This document shows positions 32,300 to 40,392 of a stretch of 64,000 bases of DNA, in pieces (the first letter of the stretch is position 1; each line of letters starts with the position of its first letter). A program made the translations under genes and the position numbers. The notes under the pieces were generated by a model. It saw only the letters and a list, made by a program, of their open reading frames with translations. It had not been told where the DNA came from and did no database searches. The stretch lies in assembly GCF_014652915.1 (NCBI RefSeq), contig NZ_BMZS01000004.1, positions 457,288-521,287 of the forward strand, given 5' to 3'. This stretch comes from Thalassobaculum fulvum (GTDB lineage: Bacteria > Pseudomonadota > Alphaproteobacteria > Thalassobaculales > Thalassobaculaceae).

Positions 32300-34494
32300 G
32301 CCAGCCGTTCGATCTCGGGAATCAGGCTGGCCGGCACGCCCCAGCGGGCCTCGGCATCGGCCATCAGCGTCTCGATCGCGGCCCCCCAGAGCCGCTGCTG
32401 GCGCCAGCGGTTGACCATGGTCGCCACGCTCTTGCCATGGGCGTCGTGGCGCTCGATCGACTGCCGCTCGACGTGATAGAGGGCGGCCGCCGGCTCGTAC
32501 CAGCATCCGAGACCGGCCTCGCGCAGCCGCAGCGAGAAGTCGGAATCCTCGAAGTCTCCGATCACGAAGTTCTCGTCGAAGCCGCCGAGCCGGTCGTACA
32601 CCGACCGCCGGACCGCCAGGCAGGCCCCGGTCAGCGCCGGTACTTCGCGCGCCCGGTTGGCGTCCGGGTGGCTGCGCGGAAAGCCCTTGGCGATGTGGCG
32701 GTTGAACCAGCAGCCGTCGGACGACCGGTCGAAGTACAGGCCGGCAAACTGCAGCGAGTCGTCGAAATACAGCAGCTGCGCCCCGGACGCCCCGATGCCC
32801 GGCCGCTCGAGGGCCGCCAGCAGCGGGTCGAGCCAGCCCGGCGCGTCCGGGACCACGTCGGAGTTCAGCAGCACCAGGTCGCGGCCGCGCGCCACCCGCG
32901 CGCCGGTGTTGACGGCGGCCGCGAAGCCGAGATTGGCGACATGCACGACCATCGTGGTCGGCCGGCCGTAGATCAGCTGCTCGCCACGCAGGCGCCCCTC
33001 CAGGAACTCGGCCTGCTCGGGCGAATCCAGGACGTAGATCACCTCGACGTCGGCCAGTTGCGGGTCGCGCGCGAAGGCCGCCTGCTGGAAACCGATGAAG
33101 TTGAGGTTGCGGTACAGCGGCACGATCACCGAGGCGCGCGGCTCCGCCACCGGTCGGCCGACCCGGACCTGCGCCCGGACCCGTGCGGCGGTCGGGTAGC
33201 GCGCCATGTGGGCCGCATGCAACCGCTCCACCGCCGGAGCCACCGCCTGGGTTATCGCCCCGTCGATCTCGGCCGAAGCCGGCAGGCTGACCAGGATCCA
33301 ATCGCGGGCGCGCCGCGGATCCGGATCGGCCGCCGGTGCCGTGGCCTCCAGGCGGGCACCGCTCTTCAGGACGACATCGACGCTCCACGGACCGTCGGCC
33401 CCGCCCTCGGCATAGGCGACGAAACCGGCGCGCTCGGGCACCGGCAGGCCGGCGTCCCGCCAGCGCCCGGACGCCTCGGCGTTCACCACCGGCCAGAGGG
33501 TCGGCAACGCGATCCGCCTGCCGGTCGCGTCGACCGCCTCGATCCGGTCCACCCGGCCGGTCGGATCGACCAGCCAGCCGCGCACCAGGACGCCGCCGCC
33601 GGGCACCGGCACGACTCCGTCGATCCCGTAGCGGAACATCTTGACCGGCTGCCCGTCCGGCCCTCGGCTTCCGCCACCGAAAAGCACCCGGCAGTCTTCG
33701 ATCAGCGCGCTTGCGGAAGCCGATGCCCCGGCCGACGCCGTCGCCCAACGCTCGAGCGCCTGGACGAACCGCGACCCGGCTTCCGGCTTCATCCCTTCGA
33801 GGTAGCGGAACAGCACGTCGCTCGGGCGCGGTCGCTGCTCGTCGAGCCGCAGTTGCCAGATCGCGGCGCCGGCGAACCCGACGAGCCGGTCCGCTCCCTC
33901 GGGCCCGGTCCCCACGGCCTGGAGGATCCAGTACTGCCCGCTCTCCGCCCCGTCGATCGGACCCGGTTCGCGCCGCACCCCGTCGGGACCGACCCGGTGC
34001 GCGGCGCCGAGCGCCGGAAGGTCCCGGGCGGTCAGGCGCAGCAGGGTATGGCCGTCGCCGAGCGCGATCGCCGCCCGGGTCCCGACCCGGACCGCCTCGA
34101 CGGCGTCCAGAACGTTCCGGCAGGCCGCCGAGAGCGCCGGCCCGTTGCGGCGCAGATGCGCCGGAACCGTCTCCAGCAGATGGCGAAGCAACGCCGCCCG
34201 GGCGCCCGGCACCAGCCGCGGCACCAGTTCGTCGATCGGCCGCTCGTCGCCGAGGGCCGCGCGATGCGGCGTGCCGGCGGCGTCCGCGACGGTCAGTTCC
34301 TGGCCGCCGGCCGGCCGTCGCATCAGCAAGGCGACGCCACTGCCGGGCGCCTCGATCCGACCGGCGCCGAACAGGACGTAGGGGGCTGGCAGGGGTCGGT
34401 CGTCGACACGCAGCGCGACCTGCGAGACCCGGGTGGCCGCCGGAAGATCCGCGAACCAGGCTAGGACCACGTCGTCCGCGACGGCGAAGATCAT
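32296..34494 (-). CDS. GT2 glycosyltransferase with large N-terminal domain
   Basis: The protein is 732 aa from ATG 34494 (in-frame GTG/TTG lie 9-12 bases upstream). Residues 1-430 are mostly beta-rich and poorly recognised, and include a GWxxDP-type domain (VLVRGWLVDPTGRVDRIEAV) similar to one in the tail-anchored protein. Residues ~435-690 form a GT2 domain: ASVIVPLYRNLNFIGFQQAA, NLGFAAAVNTGARVARG, LVLLNSDVVPDAPGWLDPLL as the D-x-D-type site, EVPALTGACLAVRR, and a GDFEDSDFSLRLREAG acidic motif. Coupled with the GT4 gene, it likely assembles the surface glycan. Confidence 0.88.
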   Translation of the reverse strand: MIFAVADDVVLAWFADLPAATRVSQVALRVDDRPLPAPYVLFGAGRIEAPGSGVALLMRRPAGGQELTVADAAGTPHRAALGDERPIDELVPRLVPGARAALLRHLLETVPAHLRRNGPALSAACRNVLDAVEAVRVGTRAAIALGDGHTLLRLTARDLPALGAAHRVGPDGVRREPGPIDGAESGQYWILQAVGTGPEGADRLVGFAGAAIWQLRLDEQRPRPSDVLFRYLEGMKPEAGSRFVQALERWATASAGASASASALIEDCRVLFGGGSRGPDGQPVKMFRYGIDGVVPVPGGGVLVRGWLVDPTGRVDRIEAVDATGRRIALPTLWPVVNAEASGRWRDAGLPVPERAGFVAYAEGGADGPWSVDVVLKSGARLEATAPAADPDPRRARDWILVSLPASAEIDGAITQAVAPAVERLHAAHMARYPTAARVRAQVRVGRPVAEPRASVIVPLYRNLNFIGFQQAAFARDPQLADVEVIYVLDSPEQAEFLEGRLRGEQLIYGRPTTMVVHVANLGFAAAVNTGARVARGRDLVLLNSDVVPDAPGWLDPLLAALERPGIGASGAQLLYFDDSLQFAGLYFDRSSDGCWFNRHIAKGFPRSHPDANRAREVPALTGACLAVRRSVYDRLGGFDENFVIGDFEDSDFSLRLREAGLGCWYEPAAALYHVERQSIERHDAHGKSVATMVNRWRQQRLWGAAIETLMADAEARWGVPASLIPEIERLA

Positions 34495-34588
34495 GCGGGA
34501 CACCAATACTGTCTAAAGGCTCGCCCGGGCACGGCCGGGACCGCGGCATGCTCGCGGCACAGGATAGCAACTGCCCCGAAACGCGCGA

Positions 34589-34612
34589 ACCCCGGCCGTT
34601 GCCGGCCGGGGT
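34589..34612 (-). terminator. hairpin downstream of the RTX gene
   Basis: Read on the minus strand, ACCCCGGCCG - GCAA - CGGCCGGGGT is a perfect 10-bp stem with a GCAA tetraloop, 27 bp after the RTX stop codon. The following bases TTCGCGCGTTTCGG are only mildly T-rich. It is likely an intrinsic terminator for the RTX transcript. Confidence 0.6.
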
Positions 34613-34639
34613 CCGTCGAATTCGGCAGTCCCGGGTGGA

Positions 34640-35587
34640 TCAGACGATCTGCACCCAGCTGCTGATGTTGGCCTTCAGGTTGGCCTCGGTCACGCCGGTC
34701 AGCGTGATGGTCTGGCTACCGAGCGTGATCACCGCGTTGCCGCTGCTGTCGCTGGAGATCAGGCTCACCAGGTCGCTCGGCGAGGTGATGCTGAGGCCGT
34801 TGATGTTCTGGGCGATCTGCAGCACGTCGGAGCCGCCCGAGAAGTCGGCCACGACGTCGTTGCCGCCGTTGCTGCCGAACACGAAGGTGTCGCTGCCGCT
34901 GTTGCCGAACAGCGTGTCGTCGCCGCGGTTGCCGTGCAGGACGTCCTCGTTCTGGCCGCCGTACAGCACGTCGTTGCCCTGGCCGCCGTACAGCGTGTCG
35001 TTCTGCTGGTTGCCGTAGACCACATCGTTGCCGGTGTTGCCGTACGCTACGTCGGAGTCGCGACCGCCGTAGTTCACGTCGTTGTCGGCGCCGCCGGTGA
35101 TGGTGTCGTTGCCGATGCCGCCATAGAAGGTGTCGTTGCCGGCGTCGGAGCCGATCGCGTCGTCGCCCTGGTTACCGTACAGCACGTCGACGCCCTCGCC
35201 GCCGTACACGATATCGTTGCCGGCGCCGCCCCGGATCTGGTCGTCGCCCAGGCCGCCGGTCACGCTGTCGCTGCCGTCGCCGCCCAGCACGCTGTCGTTG
35301 CCGCCGCCGCCGACCAGCGACGCGTTACCCGAACCGGAGACGATGACTGTCTTGCCGACCGTGCCGGACAGCTGGACCGTCGTGGTCTGGCCGGAGGTCA
35401 GCTGGATGTTCGAGATCGGCGTCGTGTCGCTCACCGTCGTGGTGCCGCCGATGGTCGGCGTCACCGTCGTGATCGACGTCTCGGTGATCCCGAGAGTGTC
35501 GAGGAACGAAGAGATCTGCGCCCCCTGGGACGCCGAGACAACTGTGTTGCTGCCGGAGTCGAAAAGTCCACCCGCTACCGTCGCCAC
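34640..35587 (-). CDS. RTX calcium-binding secreted protein, type I secretion cargo
   Basis: The protein is 315 aa from GTG 35587 with a textbook AGGAGGG seven bases upstream. It has no N-terminal signal peptide. Residues ~25-90 are Thr/Ser/Gly-rich (TSITTVTPTIGGTTTVSD). Residues ~93-236 contain about 16 nonapeptides of the GGxGxDxxx type (GGAGNDIVY, GGIGNDTIT, GGQGNDVLY), which bind calcium in a parallel beta-roll. The last ~75 residues (DVVADFSGGSDVLQIAQNI, ITLTGVTEANLKANISSWV) should carry the uncleaved C-terminal secretion signal. There is no enzymatic domain, so an extracellular matrix, surface-layer or adhesin role is more likely than a toxin or protease. The exporter at 16360-19432 is the obvious route. 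Confidence 0.9.
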   Translation of the reverse strand: MATVAGGLFDSGSNTVVSASQGAQISSFLDTLGITETSITTVTPTIGGTTTVSDTTPISNIQLTSGQTTTVQLSGTVGKTVIVSGSGNASLVGGGGNDSVLGGDGSDSVTGGLGDDQIRGGAGNDIVYGGEGVDVLYGNQGDDAIGSDAGNDTFYGGIGNDTITGGADNDVNYGGRDSDVAYGNTGNDVVYGNQQNDTLYGGQGNDVLYGGQNEDVLHGNRGDDTLFGNSGSDTFVFGSNGGNDVVADFSGGSDVLQIAQNINGLSITSPSDLVSLISSDSSGNAVITLGSQTITLTGVTEANLKANISSWVQIV

Positions 35588-35613
35588 GACCCGCCCTCCT
35601 AAGGTAACCGAAA

Positions 35614-35642
35614 GTAATATGCCCCACTGGCCGTCGTGCTAA
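35614..35642 (-). promoter_or_regulatory. candidate RTX gene promoter
   Basis: On the minus strand TTAGCA (35642-35637) and TATTAC (35619-35614) are separated by 17 bp, with 4 of 6 matches each, placing a start site about 20 bp before the ribosome site. The 316-bp gap up to 35903 also holds an AT-rich ATATATTG stretch near 35690 and the hairpin at 35779. Confidence 0.35.
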
Positions 35643-35778
35643 CGCACTCGTCGTTCTGACGGCACCCTCTTAGTTCCTGCGACAATATATCTCCGATCTC
35701 GTAAGCGCCGCCAACCAAAAAATTCGGCTGGAACAAGGCAGTTGGGGGAACCACCACGGCGCCGAGGCCGGCATTTTC

Positions 35779-35814
35779 GGGCCACGTCCCGCAGGAATCC
35801 GCGGGACGTGGCCC
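35779..35814. terminator. 14-bp perfect hairpin downstream of amidohydrolase gene
   Basis: GGGCCACGTCCCGC and GCGGGACGTGGCCC are perfect inverted repeats with an 8-base loop, located 89 bp beyond the amidohydrolase stop. On the minus strand no T-run follows (CGAAAATGCC), so it may be a Rho-independent-like stem, an mRNA 3' stabiliser, or an operator for the RTX gene. Confidence 0.5.
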
Positions 35815-35903
35815 CGTTTCAGGGCACCGGCAGATCCCGTTCGGTGTTTTCTGAAAATTTGATTCTCTTTCGGCACACCCCTTCTTGAAGCGCGCGGATG
35901 CGG

Positions 35904-37352
35904 TCACTCGCGGAACTCCGGACCGGCCCGGACCGTGCGCCAGAATCCGTCCGACGTCTCCAGCAACGCCCGGAATCCGGTGCGGTCGAGCATCAGCTCG
36001 GTCTCGCGCTGGGCGGCGTCCAGCACCGAATCCGTGTCGACCCTGATCGGCCGGCGAGCTTCCAGCACCACCTCGCCGTCGACGATGACGGTGTGCACGT
36101 CGTTGCCGTTGGCGAAATAGACCACCCGGAACACCGGCATGTTGGCCGGATACAGGTGCGGGCGGCGCAGGTCGAGCAGCACGACGTCGGCCTTCTTGCC
36201 GGGTTCGAGCGAGCCGATCTCGGCCTCCAGCCCGAGTGCCCGGGCGGCGTCGATCGTGACCATCTCCAGCGCCTTGCCGGGTGGCAGCCAGCTCGGGTCG
36301 CGGTGGAAGGTCCGGTGATAGTGCATCCCCTGCTGCACGTGCCGGAACAGATCCCCCGACCGGTCGGGGGCGGTGGCGTCGGAGCCGAAGCACACCGTCA
36401 CCCCGGCCTCCAGCAGCTCGGTCACCGGGCAGCGCGCCATGATGGCGGCGACCGCGCTCGGGTTGCTGACGATCCGGGTATCGGTCTCGGCGCAGATCGC
36501 GATCTCCTCGTCGGTCAGCCCGGTGGCGTGCGACAGCAGCGCATCGGGACCCAGCAGGCCGAGTTCGTGGGCGATCTTCACGCTGCCGGTGGTGTGGCCG
36601 TCCTGGGTGAATAGCAGCCCGCGATCGCGCGACAACGCCCGCACCTCCCGGGCCTGTGCGCGGGCGGCATCGAGGTCGGCGGCGCCGAGCCCGCTCACAT
36701 GTTCGTCGCGCAGGGTCGGGGTGATCAGGGCAATGCGGATCCGGTTCCCGTGGCTGCCGTGCCAGCGGTCGATCAGCCGGCGGCAGGTCGTCATCTGGTC
36801 CTCGAAGCCGACCAGCCGCTCGGTACCGCGTTCCGGATCGGCGTAGCGGCGCGGATGCGGCGGCCGGGTCGGGCCGACCGCGACCACCGAGCGGGTGCCG
36901 ACCGCCACGACGCCGGCGCAATGGGCGTCGCCGTAGGCCGGGTCGTCGGTCCGCAGGATGGTGTCGCCGCCGCCCAGCAGCGAGACCCCGGTGGTGACCC
37001 CGAAGGTCAGGCGCTCGAGCGCCGCCAGCTCGGCCTCGGCCCGCCAGAACGCCTCGGTCGAGGCGACCGTGTAGGCGGTCTCGCAGGCCTGATACCACAG
37101 GTCGCCGCGGCCGCCGCCCAGGGTCTTGATCAGGCCGTGGCCGGCATGGGCATGGCCGTCGATCAGCCCGGGCAGCACGGCCTTGCCGCGGGCGTCGATC
37201 ACCCGCGGCGCCGGGTGCGCCGCCGCCACTTCGGCGGTCGGGCCGACGGCGGCGATCCGGTCGCCGGCGATCGCCACCGCGCCGTCCTCGATCACGCGAC
37301 GCTCCGGGTCGACGGTCACGACGACGCCGTTGACGATCAGGATGTCGGCCAT
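35904..37352 (-). CDS. amidohydrolase (ATZ/TRZ or cytosine deaminase-like)
   Basis: The protein is 482 aa. It has the amidohydrolase superfamily metal site: VLPGLIDGHAHAGHGL (H-x-H), a QDGHTTGS strand, SHATGLTDEEIAI (His) and TVCFGSDATAPD (catalytic Asp). The small beta-sandwich composite domain is at both ends (ILIVNGVVVTVDPERRVIED; GSLEPGKKADVVLLDLRRPH). It hydrolyses a C-N bond in a ring or side chain; the substrate could be a purine/pyrimidine, triazine-like or guanidino compound. It is divergent from the flavoprotein gene set, which suggests a shared catabolic pathway. A zinc or iron cofactor is expected. Confidence 0.88.
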   Translation of the reverse strand: MADILIVNGVVVTVDPERRVIEDGAVAIAGDRIAAVGPTAEVAAAHPAPRVIDARGKAVLPGLIDGHAHAGHGLIKTLGGGRGDLWYQACETAYTVASTEAFWRAEAELAALERLTFGVTTGVSLLGGGDTILRTDDPAYGDAHCAGVVAVGTRSVVAVGPTRPPHPRRYADPERGTERLVGFEDQMTTCRRLIDRWHGSHGNRIRIALITPTLRDEHVSGLGAADLDAARAQAREVRALSRDRGLLFTQDGHTTGSVKIAHELGLLGPDALLSHATGLTDEEIAICAETDTRIVSNPSAVAAIMARCPVTELLEAGVTVCFGSDATAPDRSGDLFRHVQQGMHYHRTFHRDPSWLPPGKALEMVTIDAARALGLEAEIGSLEPGKKADVVLLDLRRPHLYPANMPVFRVVYFANGNDVHTVIVDGEVVLEARRPIRVDTDSVLDAAQRETELMLDRTGFRALLETSDGFWRTVRAGPEFRE

Positions 37353-37537
37353 TGGTCACGCTCCATCGGTCGGTCGATACGGGGTGGCGATACGTGGTGA
37401 TACTGCGGTGCGACAGCGTCCTTCCCAGGCCGCCGAAGCTCGAACATTATGCCATCGGCCCGCCGGTTTCGCCCGGTGTCGACGGGTCCCGTCCTCCCCC
37501 CTTCCCGACCGGACGACTCCCGAGCCCAGAGGGTACC

Positions 37538-38866
37538 TTGTCAGTCTCCGCCTCCGAATCGCCCGTCCCGGCCCGCCCGCTTCCCGCCGCCGCCGACGTG
37601 GTGGTGATCGGTGGTGGCGTCGCCGGCGTCAGCACCGCCTACTACCTGGCCCGCGCCGGCGTCTCGGTCGTGCTGTGCGAGAAGGGCCGGGTCGCCGGCG
37701 AGCAGTCGTCGCGCAACTGGGGCTGGGTCCGCCAGCAGGGCCGCGACGTCCGCGAGCTGCCGCTGATGATCGAGAGCCTGCGCTGCTGGCACGACCTGGC
37801 CCGGCAGGTCGACGAGGACATCGGCTTCACGGTCGGCGGCGTCACCTACCTCTCGGAGACCGAAGCCGACCTGGCGCGGCACGAGGCTTGGCTCGCCAGC
37901 GTCAAGGAGTTCCAGCTCGACAGCCGGATGCTGAGCCCGGCCGAGGTCGACGCCATGCTGGGGCGCACCGACCGCCGGTTCCTGGGCGCCCTGCACACCC
38001 CGAGCGACGCCCGCGCCGAGCCGGCCAAGGCGGTGCCGGCGATCGCCCGGGCGGCCGAGCGCCTGGGTGCCGTGGTCCTGGAACGCACCGCGGTGCGCAC
38101 GGTCGACCGCGAGGGCGGCCGGATCGCCGGCGTGGTCACCGAGCACGGCCGCATCGCCTGCCGGTCGGTGGTGCTGGCCGGCGGCGTGTGGTCCCGCCCG
38201 TTCCTGGAGAACATCGGCCTGTCGCTGCCGCAGCTCGCGGTCAAGTCGTCGGTGCTGCGCACCTCCCCGGCGCCGAAACTGTGCGAGAGCACGTTCGGCG
38301 GCGTCTCGGCCTCGATCCGGCCGCGCCAGGACGGCGGCTACACGGTGGCGCGCAGCGGCGCCTCGCGGTTCGACATCATCCCCGCCGCCTTCACGCATTT
38401 CCGGGCGTTCACGCCGGTGCTGCGCCGCGAGTGGCGGAAGATCAAGCTGCGCTTCGGCCGGCCGTTCTTCGACGCGCTCGGCCAGCGCTCGTGGCGCGAG
38501 GACCAGATGAGCCCGTTCGAGGCGATCCGGGTGTGGGACCCGGAACCCGACCACGCCGTGCTCGACGACGTCATGCGGGCGGCCCGGTCGCTGTACCCGC
38601 AGCTCGCCGACGCGCAGCCGGTGGAGCGCTGGGCCGGCATGATCGACGTCACGCCCGACGAGATCCCCGCCCTCGGCCCGATCGACGCGATCCCGGGGCT
38701 GTTCATTGCCACCGGGCTGTCCGGACACGGTTTCGGGATCGGTCCTGGGCTCGGCTACGCGATGGCCCAGATGGTGCGCGGCGAGCCGACCTTCATCGAC
38801 CTGTCGATGCTACGCTACGCCCGCTTTCAGGAGCCGGGCGGCATCAGGTCGGCGGCGGAGGCCTGA
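37538..38866 (+). CDS. FAD-dependent DAO-family oxidoreductase
   Basis: The protein is 442 aa from TTG 37538, chosen because GAGGG precedes it and the GxGxxG region begins about 22 codons later; the upstream frame to 37352 is not protein-like. Motifs are ADVVVIGGGVAGVSTAYYLA with CEKG, SSRNWGWVRQQGRD, GGVWSRPFL and the C-terminal FAD loop IATGLSGHGFGIGP. Family members oxidise the C-N bond of amino acids, sarcosine or opines. It opens a run of five flavin/iron-sulfur oxidoreductase genes in the same orientation. Confidence 0.87.
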   Translation: MSVSASESPVPARPLPAAADVVVIGGGVAGVSTAYYLARAGVSVVLCEKGRVAGEQSSRNWGWVRQQGRDVRELPLMIESLRCWHDLARQVDEDIGFTVGGVTYLSETEADLARHEAWLASVKEFQLDSRMLSPAEVDAMLGRTDRRFLGALHTPSDARAEPAKAVPAIARAAERLGAVVLERTAVRTVDREGGRIAGVVTEHGRIACRSVVLAGGVWSRPFLENIGLSLPQLAVKSSVLRTSPAPKLCESTFGGVSASIRPRQDGGYTVARSGASRFDIIPAAFTHFRAFTPVLRREWRKIKLRFGRPFFDALGQRSWREDQMSPFEAIRVWDPEPDHAVLDDVMRAARSLYPQLADAQPVERWAGMIDVTPDEIPALGPIDAIPGLFIATGLSGHGFGIGPGLGYAMAQMVRGEPTFIDLSMLRYARFQEPGGIRSAAEA

Positions 38867-38913
38867 GGCGGGACCGGTCGCCGGAGCGGACGAGAGACGG
38901 AGGCACCGCACCC

Positions 38914-40080
38914 ATGACCACACCGGACATCGTGATCGTCGGCGGCGGCATCAACGGCTGCGCCACCGCCTACCAGCTGGCGCGGGACGGCCATCGGGTG
39001 GTCGTGGTGGAACGCTACGCCCCCGCCGCCATGGCGTCCGGCTGGACCCTCGCCGGGGTCCGGCAGTCCGGCCGCGACCCGGCGGAGCTGCCGCTGGCCC
39101 GGGCCGCCGTCGAGCTCTGGCCCTCCCTGTCGGACGAGCTCGGCGCCGAGACCGGCTACACCCGCGACGGCAACCTGCGGCTGGCCCGGACCGAGGACGA
39201 GGTCGACGTCATCCGCCGTCTGGTGGACGACCAGCGCGACGCCGGCCTCGAGCTGACCTTCCTGGAGACCAACGACGACATCCGCGCGGTCGCACCGGCG
39301 ATCGCGCCGACCGTGCTGTCCGCCTCGTTCTGCCCGACCGACGGCCATGCCGACCCGCTGGCGACCGTCGAGGCCTACAAGGCCGCCGCCGAACGCCTCG
39401 GTGCGGTGTTCCGGCTCGGCGAGAGCGTGCGGTCGATCGACGTCAAGAACGACCGGGTCGCCGGTGTGGTGACCGACCGGGTGCGGATCGACTGCGGGGT
39501 CTGCGTGGTCGCCGGCGGCGTGCACGCCAACGACCTGCTGACCCCGCTGGCGCTGACCGTGCCGCTCAGGATCCCGATGGTGACGGTGCTGCAGACCGAC
39601 CGGGTGCCGCCGCTGCTGAAGCCGGTGCTGGGCGCCGCCAACGCCGACTTCGCCGCCCGCCAGCAGCTCGACGGCCGGCTGCGGGTCACCAGCGGCGCCA
39701 CCGACTGGCACGGCGCCATGGAGGACGGGCCGCTGCCGGTGGTCAATCCGTCGGTCGACAGCGTGGCCGCCACCATCGAGACCGTCGCGGCGGCCCTGCC
39801 GGTGTTCCGCGAGGCCAGGGTCGCGCGGATCTGGGCCGGGCTGCTGGACCTGACGCCGGACGCCCTGCCGGTGATAGAGCGGGCACCGGAGATCGACGGG
39901 CTGGTGATCGCCACCGGCTTCTCCGGCCACGGCTTCGGGATCGCCCCGATGACCTCCCTGCTGCTGCGCGACCTGGTGGTCGGCGACACGCCGCGGCTGG
40001 CGGTCGACGCGTTCCGCCGCAGCCGGTTCGCCGAGGCCGAGCCCGGCGGTCCCGCCGCCTCGCTGACTCTGCACGGATAA
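38914..40080 (+). CDS. FAD-dependent DAO-family dehydrogenase subunit (HcnC/LhpB-like)
   Basis: This 388-aa protein has a canonical FAD site (DIVIVGGGINGCATAYQLA, VVVVERYAPA), SGWTLAGVRQSGRD, FCPTDGHADPLATVEAY and C-terminal LVIATGFSGHGFGIAP. It is followed after 12 bp by the small [2Fe-2S] protein and then the two-dinucleotide-binding flavoprotein. That arrangement matches hydrogen cyanide synthase, octopine oxidase and D-hydroxyproline dehydrogenase heterotrimers. It probably is the subunit that dehydrogenates an amino acid or opine substrate, passing electrons to the iron-sulfur partners. Confidence 0.88.
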   Translation: MTTPDIVIVGGGINGCATAYQLARDGHRVVVVERYAPAAMASGWTLAGVRQSGRDPAELPLARAAVELWPSLSDELGAETGYTRDGNLRLARTEDEVDVIRRLVDDQRDAGLELTFLETNDDIRAVAPAIAPTVLSASFCPTDGHADPLATVEAYKAAAERLGAVFRLGESVRSIDVKNDRVAGVVTDRVRIDCGVCVVAGGVHANDLLTPLALTVPLRIPMVTVLQTDRVPPLLKPVLGAANADFAARQQLDGRLRVTSGATDWHGAMEDGPLPVVNPSVDSVAATIETVAAALPVFREARVARIWAGLLDLTPDALPVIERAPEIDGLVIATGFSGHGFGIAPMTSLLLRDLVVGDTPRLAVDAFRRSRFAEAEPGGPAASLTLHG

Positions 40081-40092
40081 GGGAGAACACCG

Positions 40093-40392
40093 ATGAGCGG
40101 GTTCCGGCGCAGCCGCGAGGCGCTGGTCGACGCGACCATCACGGTCGACGGCGAGCCGGTGGCTGCGGTCGAGGGCGAGAGCGTGGCGAGCGCGCTGATC
40201 GCCGCCGGCCGCGCCGGCTTCGCGGTCAGCGGCAAGACCGGGCACCGGCTCGCCCCGTACTGCCTGATCGGCGCCTGCTTCGGCTGCCTGTGCGAGATCG
40301 ACGGCCGGCCGCAGGTCCAGGCCTGCCTGGAGCCGGTCCGCAGCGGGATGGTGGTGCGGACCCGCAACCCGGAGCCGCCCCATGACCGCTGA
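40093..40392 (+). CDS. small [2Fe-2S] subunit (HcnA/LhpF-like)
   Basis: The protein is 99 aa. Cys57, Cys62, Cys65 and Cys78 fit the plant-type ferredoxin pattern (PYCLIGACFGCLCEIDGR, then QACL), with an extra Cys67. The N-terminal beta strands (TITVDGEPVAAVEGESVASA) match HcnA-type proteins. It transfers electrons between the two flavoprotein subunits encoded on either side. It overlaps the downstream start by 11 bp, so stoichiometric, coupled expression is likely. Confidence 0.92.
   Translation: MSGFRRSREALVDATITVDGEPVAAVEGESVASALIAAGRAGFAVSGKTGHRLAPYCLIGACFGCLCEIDGRPQVQACLEPVRSGMVVRTRNPEPPHDR

Noticed and set aside
30311..34570. Single 1419-aa minus-strand ORF
   Set aside because: Only its last 662 residues are protein-like. 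The upstream part is an out-of-frame shadow of the GT2 gene, which ends with an ATGA overlap at 32296-32299. Two genes explain the region.
37352..37537. Upstream extension of the first DAO flavoprotein to ATG 37352
   Set aside because: The extra 62 residues are not protein-like, and overlap the amidohydrolase start region. TTG 37538 has a ribosome site and a normal distance to the FAD motif.
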